The notes under the pieces are model-generated. The model did no database searches, was not told the DNA's origin, and saw nothing but the letters and a program-made list of their open reading frames with translations. A stretch of 64,000 nt of DNA from Mycobacterium sp. 1164966.3 (GTDB lineage Bacteria; Actinomycetota; Actinomycetes; Mycobacteriales; Mycobacteriaceae): NCBI RefSeq assembly GCF_001665395.1, contig NZ_LZSG01000018.1:1-64000 (forward strand), in the 5' to 3' direction. Positions 1 to 9,731 of the stretch are shown here, in pieces; the first letter of the stretch is position 1, and each line of letters begins with the position of its first letter. The position numbers and the translations under genes were made by a program.

Positions 1-145
1 CCCCGCGCCCCCCCCCCCCCCCCCCCCGCGCCCCCCCCCACCCCCCCGTTGCGCCCCCCCCGCTGGGCCCCCCCCCCCCCCCCGCCCCCCGGCCCCCCCC
101 CCGGGGGGGGGGGGGCCCCCCCCCCCCCCCCCCCCGGCTCGCCCG
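1..145. other. C/G homopolymer contig end, probably artefact
   Basis: The first 145 bases are almost entirely runs of C with short runs of G. No coding signal or palindrome is visible, and the flotillin stop codon follows directly. Such composition is not seen elsewhere in the window and looks like a low-quality contig end rather than genuine sequence. Confidence 0.7.
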
Positions 146-1579
146 TCACGAGTTCGCCACGCCGTCCTTCTTCAGCACCTTGTCGACTTCCTCGACCGCC
201 GTGAACGCCTGTGAGATGTCTAGGCCGTTGGCCTTCCCGTTGTCGCTGCCGTCCTGCGGCTTGGTCGCGAACATGTTGGTGACCATCTGGTAGATCGGGC
301 CCAGCGCACCGACCAGTTCGGCCAGCCCCGCACCCCCGTTGAGGATGTTGAGGTTGGCATGCTGCAGCCCCAGACCCTGGGCCAACTCGCGGGCGATGGC
401 AGGCATGACCTCGACCCGCTTCGCCTCGATCTGCGCATTGTTGTTGGCGGCCAGCGCCTCGGCCTTTTTCAGCGCACCGGCGGCCTCGGCCAGTTCGTAG
501 GCTTGCTTTGCGACGGCTTCAGCCTCACCCTCGGCCCGTCGGGCAGCGGCTTTGGCTTCACCCTCGGCGCGGGTGGCCTCAGCTTTGAACGCTGCGGCAT
601 CACGTTGGGCCTCGGCCTCGACTTTCACCTTTGCCGCAGCAGCCTGGGCCTGCTTCACCTCGCGAGTCGCGGCGGCTTCGGCCTCGAACCCGGCCCGGTT
701 GGCGGCGGCTTCGGCCGCACTGGTCTGGGCGTCTGCCTCGATGCGCAGCCGTCGGGCCTGCGCCTCGGCGGGCTTGATCTGCTCGGCGATCAGCTCACGC
801 TCACGTAGCGCCGCGTTGGTGTCGGCGACCGCTTGGCGGCGCTCCAGCACCTGCCGCTCCACGTCGGCCTCCGCCAATTGGCCGGCGGCGGCCGCCTCGG
901 CGTTGGCCTTGTCGACTTCGGCCTTGATCGCGGCCTGCTTGAGTTGGGTCTCGCGGATCTGGTCGTTCTTCTTGCGCTCGGCTTCTTGTCGGGCCTGGGC
1001 CGATTCTTGATCGGCGCGAGCAGCGGCAATGGCAGCTTCCTTGGCCGCCTCGGCAAGGTGAGGGGCCGCAAGGTTGTCCAGGTAGCCGGAGCCGGCGTCG
1101 TCGAAGTGCTCGATCTGCAGCGAGTCCACCGTGAGACCGAGCTTGCTCATCTCGAATTGGGACTGCTTGAGAATCTCCTCGGCCAGCGCGTCGCGGTTGC
1201 GGTGGATGTCGACCACTTTCATGGCCCCGACGATGGAGCGCAGGTGCCCGGCGAAGATGTTGCGGGTCATGTCCTCCATCTCGCCCTTTCGCTGCTCACC
1301 GAGAAATCGTTGAGCAGCGGCGTTGACGGCGGGAATGTCGGACTGAACCTTGAAAGCCACGACCGCCTTGAGGTTGAGCAGAATTCCCTCGGTACTGCGG
1401 CACGTCTCCTCGATCTCCACCTTGTGCAGGTCCAGGCCCAGAAAGCGCACCTTGCGGAAGCCCGGCAGTACCCATGCGCCGTGCCCGATCACCACCTTGA
1501 ACTGCGCGCCTTCGGTCTTTTGCTTGCCGCCCGAAATCAGCATGGCCTGATCGGGGTTCGGCACTCGGTAACCGAGCAT
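146..1579 (-). CDS. Flotillin-family (SPFH domain) protein
   Basis: The 477-residue product has an SPFH/band-7-like N-terminal half (about 1-180) that includes the NPDQAMLISGG stretch. A very long Ala/Glu/Lys/Arg-rich coiled coil follows (about 180-400), then a Gly/Leu-rich tail with GLGLQHANLNILNGG, as in flotillins. No N-terminal transmembrane hairpin is visible, so attachment to the membrane would be through the SPFH domain or through partners. Flotillins are known as scaffolds of membrane microdomains; the role here is inferred from family only. The ATG is preceded by AAGGAG nine bases upstream on the coding strand. The gene is divergent from mkl. The sequence past its stop is the poor C-tract, so any downstream partner is lost. 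Confidence 0.85.
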   Translation of the reverse strand: MLGYRVPNPDQAMLISGGKQKTEGAQFKVVIGHGAWVLPGFRKVRFLGLDLHKVEIEETCRSTEGILLNLKAVVAFKVQSDIPAVNAAAQRFLGEQRKGEMEDMTRNIFAGHLRSIVGAMKVVDIHRNRDALAEEILKQSQFEMSKLGLTVDSLQIEHFDDAGSGYLDNLAAPHLAEAAKEAAIAAARADQESAQARQEAERKKNDQIRETQLKQAAIKAEVDKANAEAAAAGQLAEADVERQVLERRQAVADTNAALRERELIAEQIKPAEAQARRLRIEADAQTSAAEAAANRAGFEAEAAATREVKQAQAAAAKVKVEAEAQRDAAAFKAEATRAEGEAKAAARRAEGEAEAVAKQAYELAEAAGALKKAEALAANNNAQIEAKRVEVMPAIARELAQGLGLQHANLNILNGGAGLAELVGALGPIYQMVTNMFATKPQDGSDNGKANGLDISQAFTAVEEVDKVLKKDGVANS

Positions 1580-2067
1580 TTGTTGTTCTCCTTATCTATT
1601 GGATTTTTCGTAGCCCGTTCGCCAAAGGCGTTTGGTCGCCAGTGACGAAGTGGTTTAGGTGTTGTCGGCGCACGCACCGGTGATCGGAAGGGAATCTGGG
1701 CTAGCGGAAGACGGGGTTCGGGCGGTACCCGTCGTCAACCCCAAACCGCAGCCGCGACGCCACCCGCCGGCCAATGGTCCGCTTCAGCGTCTGGGTGGTG
1801 TTCAACTGAGTTCCCTTCGCGGGAGGGGTGCATCCCGATGCAGTCGGTCGCGGCGGCCGACAACGCTCATTCTGCGCTGAAAATCTTGCAAATTCCTTGC
1901 GTTTTTTCGCGATCGGCATGACGTCGCGTGCGCTTCGACCCCCGACGATTCCGGGCTGTCGGTCAAGAGATCCGCCTCAGCGCGATTGCGAATCAGTTAA
2001 GCGGTTATCCCAGACCTATAGCCTTTCGGGGCTGCAGCCGCACGCACGACCAACTAGGGGAGCACAA
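1580..2067. other. Divergent intergenic region, flotillin / mkl
   Basis: This 488-base gap separates two divergent genes and should hold both promoters. A TATAGC hexamer at 2017-2022 is a possible -10 element for mkl, but no convincing -35 was found. The reading frame of mkl stays open upstream to 1828, yet the peptide there is not protein-like and lacks the ABC start. No RNA gene or repeat was recognised. Confidence 0.4.
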
Positions 2068-3078
2068 GTGGGCATTGGAATAGAAGTAGCAGGCCTGACC
2101 AAATCCTTCGGCCCTACCCGCGTCTGGGAAAACGTCACCATGAACATCCCGGCGGGCGAGGTGAGCGGACTCATAGGCCCGTCGGGGACCGGCAAGTCGG
2201 TGTTCTTGAAGTCATTGATCGGGCTGTTGCGCCCAGAACGCGGCAGCATCATCGTCGACGGAGTCGACATCATCGAGGCGTCAGCCAAAGAGCTGTACGA
2301 AATCCGCAGGCTGTTCGGAGTCATGTTCCAGGACGGTGCGCTGTTCGGCTCGATGACGCTGTACGACAACACCGCCTTCCCGCTGCGCGAGCACACCAAG
2401 AAGAAGGAAAGCGAAATCCGCGACATTGTCATGGAGAAGCTCGCGCTGGTGGGCTTGCAGGGCGACGAAAAGAAGTACCCGGGGGAGATCTCCGGTGGTA
2501 TGAAGAAGCGCGCCGGGCTGGCCCGCTCACTGGTGCTCGACCCGCAGATCATCCTGTGCGACGAGCCTGACTCCGGCTTGGACCCGGTACGCACCGCCTA
2601 CCTGTGCCAGCTGCTCATCGACATCAACGCGCAGATCGACGCCACGATCCTGATCGTGACGCACAACATCAACGTCGCGCGCACCGTTCCGGACAACATC
2701 GGCATGCTGTTCCGCAAGCACCTGGTGATGTTCGGTCCTCGCGAAGTGCTGCTGACCAGCGACGAACCAGTTGTCGGGCAGTTCCTCAACGGCCGCCGGA
2801 TCGGCCCGATCGGTATGTCGGAGGAAAAGGACGAGGCGACGATGGCCGAAGAGCAGGCCATGGTGGATGCCGGTCAGCACGCCGGTGGTGTCGAGGACAT
2901 CGAGGGCGTGCCACCGCAGGTCGTCGCAACGCCGGGGATGCCGGTGCGCAAGGCCGTCGAGCGTAGGAGGGCCCGGGTGCGCCAGATCCTGCACTCACTG
3001 CCCCCGGAGGCGCAAGAAGCCATCCGCGCCGACCTCGAGGGCTCCGAGACGGCATCGGCGGGTTCAGGCGGCCGCTGA
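2068..3078 (+). CDS. mkl: Mce transporter ATPase Mkl (MceG)
   Basis: This is the ABC ATPase that powers the Mce lipid importers. From the chosen GTG the product is 336 residues. It has Walker A GPSGTGKS, a Q-loop FQDGALFGS, signature SGGMKKRAGLARSL, Walker B IILCDEPDSGLDP and the H-loop IVTHN. The C-terminal extension (EEKDEATMAEEQAMVDAGQ and beyond) is diagnostic for mycobacterial Mkl rather than a generic ABC protein. The start is set by AGGGGAG just before GTG 2068; upstream in-frame codons are not protein-like. MceG is known to act with all Mce operons, and LucA, which stabilises Mce complexes, is encoded at 29955-30863. No mce operon lies in this window. Confidence 0.93.
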   Translation: MGIGIEVAGLTKSFGPTRVWENVTMNIPAGEVSGLIGPSGTGKSVFLKSLIGLLRPERGSIIVDGVDIIEASAKELYEIRRLFGVMFQDGALFGSMTLYDNTAFPLREHTKKKESEIRDIVMEKLALVGLQGDEKKYPGEISGGMKKRAGLARSLVLDPQIILCDEPDSGLDPVRTAYLCQLLIDINAQIDATILIVTHNINVARTVPDNIGMLFRKHLVMFGPREVLLTSDEPVVGQFLNGRRIGPIGMSEEKDEATMAEEQAMVDAGQHAGGVEDIEGVPPQVVATPGMPVRKAVERRRARVRQILHSLPPEAQEAIRADLEGSETASAGSGGR

Positions 3079-3164
3079 CTGGTGTGTTGCCGGGCGCGGA
3101 GAATGCGCTTATCCATGACTGATAATATGGTTCTCATGTCTCTGCGTCGCTACAGCATCATGCC

Positions 3165-4433
3165 ATGACACGACAATCGCTTCTTAATGCCGGAAACGGC
3201 TTGCCGAAGCACGTGCAGGGTGCGGCTGACCCGCGGTTCTCCTGCGCCGTCCAAACCTTCGCCAAGCTGTTCTGCGATCCCCGGTTCGGCGGCGGGTCGC
3301 TGTCGGTGTACGTCGAGGGCGAACCCGTCGTCGACGTGTGGACAGGCTGGTCCGATCGGCACGGCGAGGTGCCCTGGACGGCGGACACCGGGGCCATGGT
3401 CTTCTCCGCAAGCAAGGGCGTGGCCGCGACGGTCCTGCACAGGCTCGTGGATCGGGGGTTGCTGTCTTATGACGAGCCGGTGGCACGGTATTGGCCGGAG
3501 TTCGGTGCCAACGGCAAGGCGGACATCACCGTCCGCGACATGCTTCGTCACCGGGCTGGGCTGTCGCACCTGCAGCGGGTCACCAGGGACGAGCTGTTGG
3601 ATCACCGCTCGATGGAGCAGCGGATCGCGGCCGCGCCCGTCGATCGCTACGCCGGACGCGCTGCGTATCACGCGTTCACCTACGGCTGGCTGGTCTCCGG
3701 TCTGGCCCGGGCCATCACCGGTATGGGCATGCGCGAGTTGTTCCGTCGCGAGATTGCAGAACCACTCGACACCGACGGTCTGCACCTCGGGCGGCCACCG
3801 AAGGATGCGCCAACCAAAGTCGCGCAGATCATGTTTCCGCAAAACACCCGGGCCAACCCGCTTATCGATCGCTTGGCGCCGAGGCTTGCCGAGGCGCCGA
3901 TAGCCGGTGGCTTGGGCGCAATGTACGTCCCGGGCATCACCTCGCTGGTGCAGGGCGACATCCCCTTCCTCGACAGCGAGATCCCCTCGGTGAATGCGGT
4001 GGTGACCGCCCGCGCGCTGGCGAAGATGTACGGGGCCCTGGCCAACGGGGGGCGAATCGACGGAACTCAGTTCCTGTCTTCGGAATTGGCGGACGGCCTG
4101 CTGGGCAAGATCAGTCTGCGGCCCGACCTCAACCTGGTGTTTCCCATGTCATTTCATCTCGGCTACCACGGGTCACCGGTGCCCGGGCTGTTGCGTGGAT
4201 ACGGCCATGCCGGTCTGGGCGGGACTATCGGATGGGCCGATCCGGCCACCAAGAGCTCTTTCGCGTTCGTGCACAATCGGCTTGTCACACCGATCGTCGT
4301 CGACATGGCCCTCTTTTCACTGCTTATCCTGCCGCTGCGACGCGCCGTCACGGCCGTCTCCAGGAGCGGCTTCGACGTTGTGCCGCGGTTCGGTTCGTCC
4401 TATCGCGAAGCGGGAGCGCAAGCCCTGGGGTGA
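3165..4433 (+). CDS. Beta-lactamase-fold serine hydrolase (LipE/LipL-type esterase)
   Basis: The 422-residue protein has the class C beta-lactamase/esterase fold. The nucleophile motif is SASK (SxxK, Ser81-Lys84) in MVFSASKGVAATV, followed by a typical RHRAGLSHL segment and a conserved YGWLVSGLARAITG helix that should carry the catalytic tyrosine. HAGLGGTIGWADP near residue 350 fills the place of the third motif. Mycobacterial relatives (LipE, LipL, LipD) are lipid esterases; the substrate here cannot be told. No signal peptide is visible, so it is probably cytoplasmic or peripheral. It is transcribed with mkl and the next gene but is separated by 60-90 bases on each side. Confidence 0.8.
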   Translation: MTRQSLLNAGNGLPKHVQGAADPRFSCAVQTFAKLFCDPRFGGGSLSVYVEGEPVVDVWTGWSDRHGEVPWTADTGAMVFSASKGVAATVLHRLVDRGLLSYDEPVARYWPEFGANGKADITVRDMLRHRAGLSHLQRVTRDELLDHRSMEQRIAAAPVDRYAGRAAYHAFTYGWLVSGLARAITGMGMRELFRREIAEPLDTDGLHLGRPPKDAPTKVAQIMFPQNTRANPLIDRLAPRLAEAPIAGGLGAMYVPGITSLVQGDIPFLDSEIPSVNAVVTARALAKMYGALANGGRIDGTQFLSSELADGLLGKISLRPDLNLVFPMSFHLGYHGSPVPGLLRGYGHAGLGGTIGWADPATKSSFAFVHNRLVTPIVVDMALFSLLILPLRRAVTAVSRSGFDVVPRFGSSYREAGAQALG

Positions 4434-4495
4434 GCCGGCTCATCTCCGTCGCGAAGCCGCCGAGATAGACGCGCGCTTCGGCTTGCTGTGGGACC

Positions 4496-5314
4496 ATGTC
4501 GCGAATGAAGGACGACGACCCCGAGAAACGGATCCGCGAGCTGGAAAGCGGGTTCGGCGGCCCGATGCCGCCCACCGGTGGTCCGTTTTACGACGCCGGC
4601 TTCACGTCACCGCCGCGCCGGACTGGATTGCGCTGGCCAGTGCTTGCTTTCTTCGTCCTGGCGATTCTGGTGCCGATCGCGACGGCAGTTGTCTGGGGGA
4701 TCACTTCGGTGCGCAATACGACCGCCAACCTCAACCGCGGCGGAGCGACCAGCGACGTCCCGATCACCCTCGAGCACGGCGCCACCTTCAGCCTCGGCGG
4801 CAACGGAGCCAACGACACGATCGCCTGCAACGACGGGAACCTGACGCTGAATGCCAATAACAGCACCGTCAACGTCACCGGCCACTGCGTCAGCCTCCAG
4901 TTGCGCGGCTTCGACACTCACGTGAACGTCGACAACGCCGACCGCATCGAGGTATCCGGCTATGGCAACGCGGTCACCGAAAACGCGTGCAATGACGGCA
5001 AGCTGAGTTTCGCGGGCTACGGCAACACGTTCACCACTCGCGGGCACTGTGCCAGCCTGACGCTCTCCGCCTACGGCAATCGGGTGCAGGCCGACAGCAT
5101 CGACGGCATCGCAATCACCAATTACGGCAGCCGGGTTGCCGTCACCGGTCGCTGCGGCAGCTTGACGGTTTCGTTGTATGACAATCAGGTGCAGTGCGAC
5201 AGCGTCGACACCGTCGAGTTTGCGGGTTACAGCTACAACAACACGGTGACCTACCACACCGGCTCGCCGAAGGTCACCAAGTCCGGCCGCAACAACAACG
5301 TGAATCAGCGTTGA
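4496..5314 (+). CDS. DUF3060-domain membrane protein
   Basis: The 272-residue protein has a short charged cytoplasmic N-terminus, one transmembrane helix (about 46-69), and an extracytoplasmic part made of repeated GNGANDTIACND-like and GYGN-like units. These repeats match the DUF3060 pattern, a beta-helical fold common in mycobacterial surface proteins and lipoproteins. Regularly spaced cysteines (IACND, TGHCVS, NACND, RGHCAS, TGRCGS) suggest disulfides in the exported part. A second ATG three codons in (4505) is an equally possible start. The function is unknown; it was judged on repeat pattern and topology only. Confidence 0.75.
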   Translation: MSRMKDDDPEKRIRELESGFGGPMPPTGGPFYDAGFTSPPRRTGLRWPVLAFFVLAILVPIATAVVWGITSVRNTTANLNRGGATSDVPITLEHGATFSLGGNGANDTIACNDGNLTLNANNSTVNVTGHCVSLQLRGFDTHVNVDNADRIEVSGYGNAVTENACNDGKLSFAGYGNTFTTRGHCASLTLSAYGNRVQADSIDGIAITNYGSRVAVTGRCGSLTVSLYDNQVQCDSVDTVEFAGYSYNNTVTYHTGSPKVTKSGRNNNVNQR

Positions 5315-5414
5315 CTTTGACGCGCTCGCGGTCGGAAATCTCCGCCCCCGATCGACGAGGATCTCCGCGTATCCGCTGATGTTTTGCCGCCCGCGGCGAC
5401 GCATGCTGGCTAAC

Positions 5415-8400
5415 ATGAGCCAGATCGATCGACGCGCGGACCTGTCGCCGGTGGACTGGAGCGAAGTTGACGTGAGCGGCCTTTTGCCTACGGGCACGGT
5501 CACGTTGCTGCTGGCCGATGTCGAAGGCTCGACGCGGCTGTGGGAAACCCAGCCCGACGAGATGACCGCAGCCATCGCCCGTTTGAACGAGACCGTGTCG
5601 CAGATCATCGCCAGGCATGACGGGGTGCGACCGGTCGAGCAGGGCGAGGGCGACAGCTTCGTGGTGGCGTTCACCCGTGCCTCGGATGCGGTAGCCGCCG
5701 CGCTGGAGCTGCAGCGCGCCCCGTTGGCGCCGATCCGGCTGCGCATCGGCGTCCATTCCGGCGAGATACAGCTGCGCGACGAAGGCAACTACGTCGGGCC
5801 GACGATCAACCGCACAGCGCGGCTGCGCGATCTGGGACACGGCGGCCAGACCTTATTATCCGGTGCGACAGAGCAATTGGTGGTCGACCGACTTCCGGCC
5901 GGCGCATGGCTGATCGATCTGGGCACTCATCCGCTGCGTGATCTGCCTCGTCCCGAACGGGTGATGCAGCTGTGTCATCCCGATCTGGTCAATGAGTTTC
6001 CGCCGCTGCGCGACCCCAAAGCCGTTGTTTCCCAGCGTCTTCCGGTTCAGCTAACGAGTTTTGTCGGCCGCGACTCGCAGCTGACCGAGGTACAGGAACT
6101 GTTGGCCCACAACCGACTGGTCACACTGACCGGCGCCGGCGGGGTGGGCAAGACCCGGCTCGCGGTGCAGATCGCCACGCAACTGGCCGGCGAGTTCGCT
6201 GACGGCGTCTGGTACGTCGACCTGGCACCGGTTACCGATCCCGACGTCGTGCCGATCGCGGTGGCGCGTGCGCTGGGTCTGCCTGACCAGCCGGGCCGCT
6301 CGACGATGGACACGATCCTGCGGTTCGTTGCCGACCGGCAGATGCTGGTGGTCCTGGACAATTGCGAGCATCTCTTGGATGCGAGCGCGGAGCTGATCAT
6401 GGCTCTGCTTGGTGCCGACGGCTTGACCTTGTTGGCGACGAGCCGCGAACCGATCGGCGTGGCCGGCGAGGTCGGCTGGCGGGTGCCGTCGCTGTCGCTG
6501 GCCGACGAAGCCGTCGAACTGTTCACCGACCGTGCCCGACGCGCCCGGCCGGATTTTGCAGTCACCGACGACAATGCCGCGGCGGTCGCTGAAATCTGCC
6601 GGCGGCTGGACGGATTGCCGCTGGCGATCGAACTCGCCGCGGCGCGGGTGCGCGCGTTGTCGCTGACCGAGATCGTCGACACCTTGCACGACCGCTTCCG
6701 GTTGCTGACCGGTGGGGCGCGCACGGCGGTCCGCCGTCAGCAGACGTTGCGTGCGTCGGTCGATTGGTCACACGCGTTGTTGACCGCTTCCGAACGCGTG
6801 CTGTTTCGTCGTCTGGCGGTATTTCTCGGCGGGTTCGACCTCGAAGCCGCCCAAGCCGTTTCGGGCTCTAGTGACGTCGAGCGCTACCAGGTGCTCGATC
6901 AGCTCAGCCTGCTGGTCGACAAGTCGCTGGTCGTCGCGGACGACAGCGGGGACCGAACCCGTTACCGGCTGCTGGAGACGGTGCGCCAGTACGCGCTGGA
7001 AAAGCTCAGCGAGCCCGGCGAGGCGGATGCTGTGCGCTCTCGGCACCGTGACTTCTACATTTCGGTGGCGGCCGCGGTCGACGCGCCGGCAGGTAGCGAC
7101 TATGAGCGGCATGTCGAGCGTGCCGAAATGGAATTCGACAATCTGCGAGCTGCGTTTGACTGGTGCCGAGAAAACTCCGACATCGAGCTGGCGTTGACGC
7201 TGGCGTCGTCGCTTCTGCCGCTGTGGTTCGCTCGGGGTCGCGTCCTGGAAGGGTTCGCATGGTTTGCCGCGGTCCTCACCGATGACGTTGCACAGGATCC
7301 CGACCTGCCGGCAGCGGTCCTCGCCCGAGCGTTATCCGACAAAGCGTTGCTCGACTCCGGGATCGGCGCTCCGAACGTGAATCAGGCGCAACAAGCCCTG
7401 GCAGTTGCACGCGACATTGGGGACGCGGCCGTGCTGGTGAGAGCACTGACCGCCTGTGGCCTGACCGCTGCCCACAACGCTGAACTGCCAGGGCAGTACT
7501 TCGCCGAAGCGATCGAACTCGCGCGCCACTCGGACGACAAATGGTTGCTCAGTCAAATCCTGGGCTGGCGGGCGCACGCGGCGTTGCTTTTCGGTGACTC
7601 CATCCCTGCGCGCGTGGCCGCCGAGGAGGGACGCGATCTCGCTGCATCAATCGGTGACGCGTTCAACTCGCGTCACTGCCGTACCTGCCTCGGTCTGGCA
7701 CAAATGCTCGAAAGCGATATCGCTGGAGCGCTCACGCAATTCCGCGCGGTGGCCGCCGAGGCTGCGGCCGCCCATGACGGGATTCTTGCCTGGGGGAACC
7801 TTGCGCACCAAGCCACCGCATTGGCTTGGCGAGGTGACGGAGAGGCGGCCCTAGCCGCAGCTGAGGTGAGCCTCGAGTCAGGGACTGAATTTGGCCCTCT
7901 CGTCTCAAGCATTTGTTACTCCGCGTTGGGATTTGCGGCCCTGGCGGCGGGCGATGTCGGGACCGCGCTGGAGGCCACCGCGGCGGCCTGGCAGCACGCG
8001 CGGGTGCTTCCGGCGTATGCCGCGCACCCGCGGCCCCTCATTGCGCAGGCCATCTTGGCCAGTGGAGATCCGGTCGCTGCCAGAGGCTGGGCCGACGACG
8101 CGGTCGAGTCGGCACCGAGTCGGATCCCGTTGATGCTTTCACTGGTGACGCGCGCCCGCGTGGCAATGGCGCAAAATGAGCCAGAGCAGGCTGAGCGCGA
8201 CGTCCATGAGGCTTTGGCGACCCTCCCGGAAGGCTTTCCCTATGTGGGCATTGCCGACATCCTCGAATGCGCGGCCACCTTGGCCGAGCGCAGTGGCAGC
8301 CATCGGGAAGCGGGACGACTCTTCGGTGCAGCGGCCGCTCTGCGGCAACGCATGGACATCGGGCGGCTCAAGGTTTGGGAAGCTGACTATGACGAGTCTG

Positions 8401-8723
8401 TCGCTGCGCTGCGAAATGCGATGGGCGATGCGGACTTTGAAGCGGCCTGGGCCGAGGGAGCCGCGCTGTCCACCGAGGAGGCAGTTGCCTATGCTCGGCG
8501 TGGTCGTGGCGAACGCAAACGCCCAACCAGCGGCTGGGAATCCCTCACACCGACCGAACGCGACGTGGTGCGCCTGGTCAGCGAGGGACTTGGCAACGGC
8601 GACATCGCCACCCGGCTTTTCGTCTCGCCGCGCACGGTGCAGTCCCACCTCACGCACGTGTACTCGAAGCTGGGCCTGACGTCGCGAGTGCAGCTGGTGC
8701 GGGAAGCCTCCCGCCACGCCTGA
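5415..8723 (+). CDS. Class III cyclase / NB-ARC ATPase / LuxR regulator
   Basis: From ATG 5415 the protein is 1102 residues (ATG 5379 would add 12). Domains in order are a class III nucleotide cyclase (about 28-170), an AAA/NB-ARC ATPase with Walker A GAGGVGKT and LVVLDNCEHLLD, a long TPR-like helical region, and a C-terminal LuxR HTH (LTPTERDVVRLVSEG...RTVQSHLTHVYSKLG). This is the Rv0386/Rv1358/Rv2488c family architecture. Within the cyclase, the metal aspartates (ADVEGST and GEGDSF) and the NRTAR transition-state residues are present. The purine-selecting Lys/Asp pair is replaced by Gln76 and Asn125, 49 residues apart, as in Rv0386. It is probably a signal-responsive transcription regulator with weak or altered cyclase activity. 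A strong hairpin follows the stop codon. Confidence 0.85.
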   Translation: MSQIDRRADLSPVDWSEVDVSGLLPTGTVTLLLADVEGSTRLWETQPDEMTAAIARLNETVSQIIARHDGVRPVEQGEGDSFVVAFTRASDAVAAALELQRAPLAPIRLRIGVHSGEIQLRDEGNYVGPTINRTARLRDLGHGGQTLLSGATEQLVVDRLPAGAWLIDLGTHPLRDLPRPERVMQLCHPDLVNEFPPLRDPKAVVSQRLPVQLTSFVGRDSQLTEVQELLAHNRLVTLTGAGGVGKTRLAVQIATQLAGEFADGVWYVDLAPVTDPDVVPIAVARALGLPDQPGRSTMDTILRFVADRQMLVVLDNCEHLLDASAELIMALLGADGLTLLATSREPIGVAGEVGWRVPSLSLADEAVELFTDRARRARPDFAVTDDNAAAVAEICRRLDGLPLAIELAAARVRALSLTEIVDTLHDRFRLLTGGARTAVRRQQTLRASVDWSHALLTASERVLFRRLAVFLGGFDLEAAQAVSGSSDVERYQVLDQLSLLVDKSLVVADDSGDRTRYRLLETVRQYALEKLSEPGEADAVRSRHRDFYISVAAAVDAPAGSDYERHVERAEMEFDNLRAAFDWCRENSDIELALTLASSLLPLWFARGRVLEGFAWFAAVLTDDVAQDPDLPAAVLARALSDKALLDSGIGAPNVNQAQQALAVARDIGDAAVLVRALTACGLTAAHNAELPGQYFAEAIELARHSDDKWLLSQILGWRAHAALLFGDSIPARVAAEEGRDLAASIGDAFNSRHCRTCLGLAQMLESDIAGALTQFRAVAAEAAAAHDGILAWGNLAHQATALAWRGDGEAALAAAEVSLESGTEFGPLVSSICYSALGFAALAAGDVGTALEATAAAWQHARVLPAYAAHPRPLIAQAILASGDPVAARGWADDAVESAPSRIPLMLSLVTRARVAMAQNEPEQAERDVHEALATLPEGFPYVGIADILECAATLAERSGSHREAGRLFGAAAALRQRMDIGRLKVWEADYDESVAALRNAMGDADFEAAWAEGAALSTEEAVAYARRGRGERKRPTSGWESLTPTERDVVRLVSEGLGNGDIATRLFVSPRTVQSHLTHVYSKLGLTSRVQLVREASRHA

Positions 8724-8730
8724 CGGCCTG

Positions 8731-8790
8731 GCGAGCAGACGCAAAATTGCCCATTTCGGCACGAAAATGGGCGACTTTGCGTCTGCTCGC
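8731..8790. terminator. Long hairpin, copy 1 of interspersed family
   Basis: Two 26-base arms (8731-8756 and 8765-8790) beginning GCGAGCAGACGCAAAATTGC are inverted repeats with only two mismatches and an eight-base loop. It starts seven bases after the stop of the upstream gene. Relatives lie at 21001-21057 and 37798-37859, each also at a gene 3' end, so a terminator or mRNA-end role is likely. Confidence 0.75.
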
Positions 8791-8845
8791 GCTAACTATC
8801 TTGACGACCTCGCCGGCGTGCTGCTAGACATGGCCAAGCCACACA

Positions 8846-8863
8846 TTTGGGCGATCGCCCAAA
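8846..8863. promoter_or_regulatory. Perfect 18-bp palindrome, TetR-type operator
   Basis: TTTGGGCGATCGCCCAAA is a perfect palindrome ending 20 bases before the SDR start codon at 8884. The same 16-bp core occurs twice around the TetR gene promoter (11735-11750 and 11854-11869). The arrangement marks it as the binding site of the TetR protein at 11061-11693; the link is inferred. Confidence 0.7.
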
Positions 8864-8883
8864 ACTCGAGCACTGGAGGTCGC

Positions 8884-9720
8884 ATGCCGGGCCGGATAGA
8901 GGGCAAGGTCGCGTTCGTGACCGGTGCTGCGCGCGGGCAGGGCAGGAGTCACGCGGTCCGGCTTGCGCAGGAGGGCGCCGACATCATCGCCGTCGACATC
9001 TGCCGGGGATTCGACGCTTCGCCCGCAGAGGGCGCGACGCCGGAAGACCTGGCCGTCACCGCGGGAATGGTCAAGGACGCGGGCGGCCGCGTCGTCACCG
9101 CCGAAGTCGACGTCCGTGATTCTCCCGCCCTGCAGGCAGCCGTCGACAGCGGTGTCGAACAGCTTGGCCGACTTGACGTTATCGTGGCGAACGCCGGCAT
9201 CGGTACCGCCGCCGGAAAGCTGCACAAGACCGACGAGGCGCTCTGGCAGGAGATGATCGACGTCAATCTGACTGGGGTTTGGAAGACCGTGAAAGCCGGC
9301 GTCCCGCACATCCTGGCGGGGAATCGCGGCGGATCGATCGTGCTGACCTCGTCGGTCGCCGGAGCCAAGGCGTATTCGCACATGGGCCATTATGTGGCCG
9401 CAAAGCATGGCGTAATCGGCCTGATGCGTTCTTTCGCAGTCGAATTGGGCCACCGTATGATCAGGGTCAACGCCGTTCTGCCGACTCACGTGAACACGCC
9501 GTTGTTGATGAACGAGCAGACCTACCGCGGCTTTCGTCCCGAGTTGGACAACCCCGGCCCCGACGATCTCGCGCCGGTGTGCCAGACCTTTCACTACCTG
9601 CCGATTCCGTGGGTGACCGCTGAAGACATCAGCAACGCGGTGTTGTTTCTGGCGTCCGACGAAGCGCGGTACATCACCGGCGTCGCGCTGCCAGTGGATG
9701 CCGGCAGTTGTCTGAAGTAA
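8884..9720 (+). CDS. Mycofactocin-type SDR oxidoreductase
   Basis: This is a short-chain dehydrogenase of 278 residues with the nucleotide-binding motif TGAARGQG, the NAG motif (VANAGIG) and the catalytic YVAAK. The inserted acidic segment after the second strand (ICRGFDASPAEGATPEDLA) is the hallmark of the mycofactocin-associated SDR subfamily, whose members keep NAD(H) tightly bound and pass electrons to mycofactocin. Carveol dehydrogenase belongs to this group. Start ATG 8884 is fixed by an ideal GGAGGT at 8875-8880; earlier in-frame codons run through the operator. It lies 11 bases upstream of the P450 gene, so the pair probably oxidises a hydroxylated hydrophobic substrate in two steps. 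No mycofactocin biosynthesis gene is in the window. Confidence 0.85.
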   Translation: MPGRIEGKVAFVTGAARGQGRSHAVRLAQEGADIIAVDICRGFDASPAEGATPEDLAVTAGMVKDAGGRVVTAEVDVRDSPALQAAVDSGVEQLGRLDVIVANAGIGTAAGKLHKTDEALWQEMIDVNLTGVWKTVKAGVPHILAGNRGGSIVLTSSVAGAKAYSHMGHYVAAKHGVIGLMRSFAVELGHRMIRVNAVLPTHVNTPLLMNEQTYRGFRPELDNPGPDDLAPVCQTFHYLPIPWVTAEDISNAVLFLASDEARYITGVALPVDAGSCLK

Positions 9721-9731
9721 AGGAAGCATCG

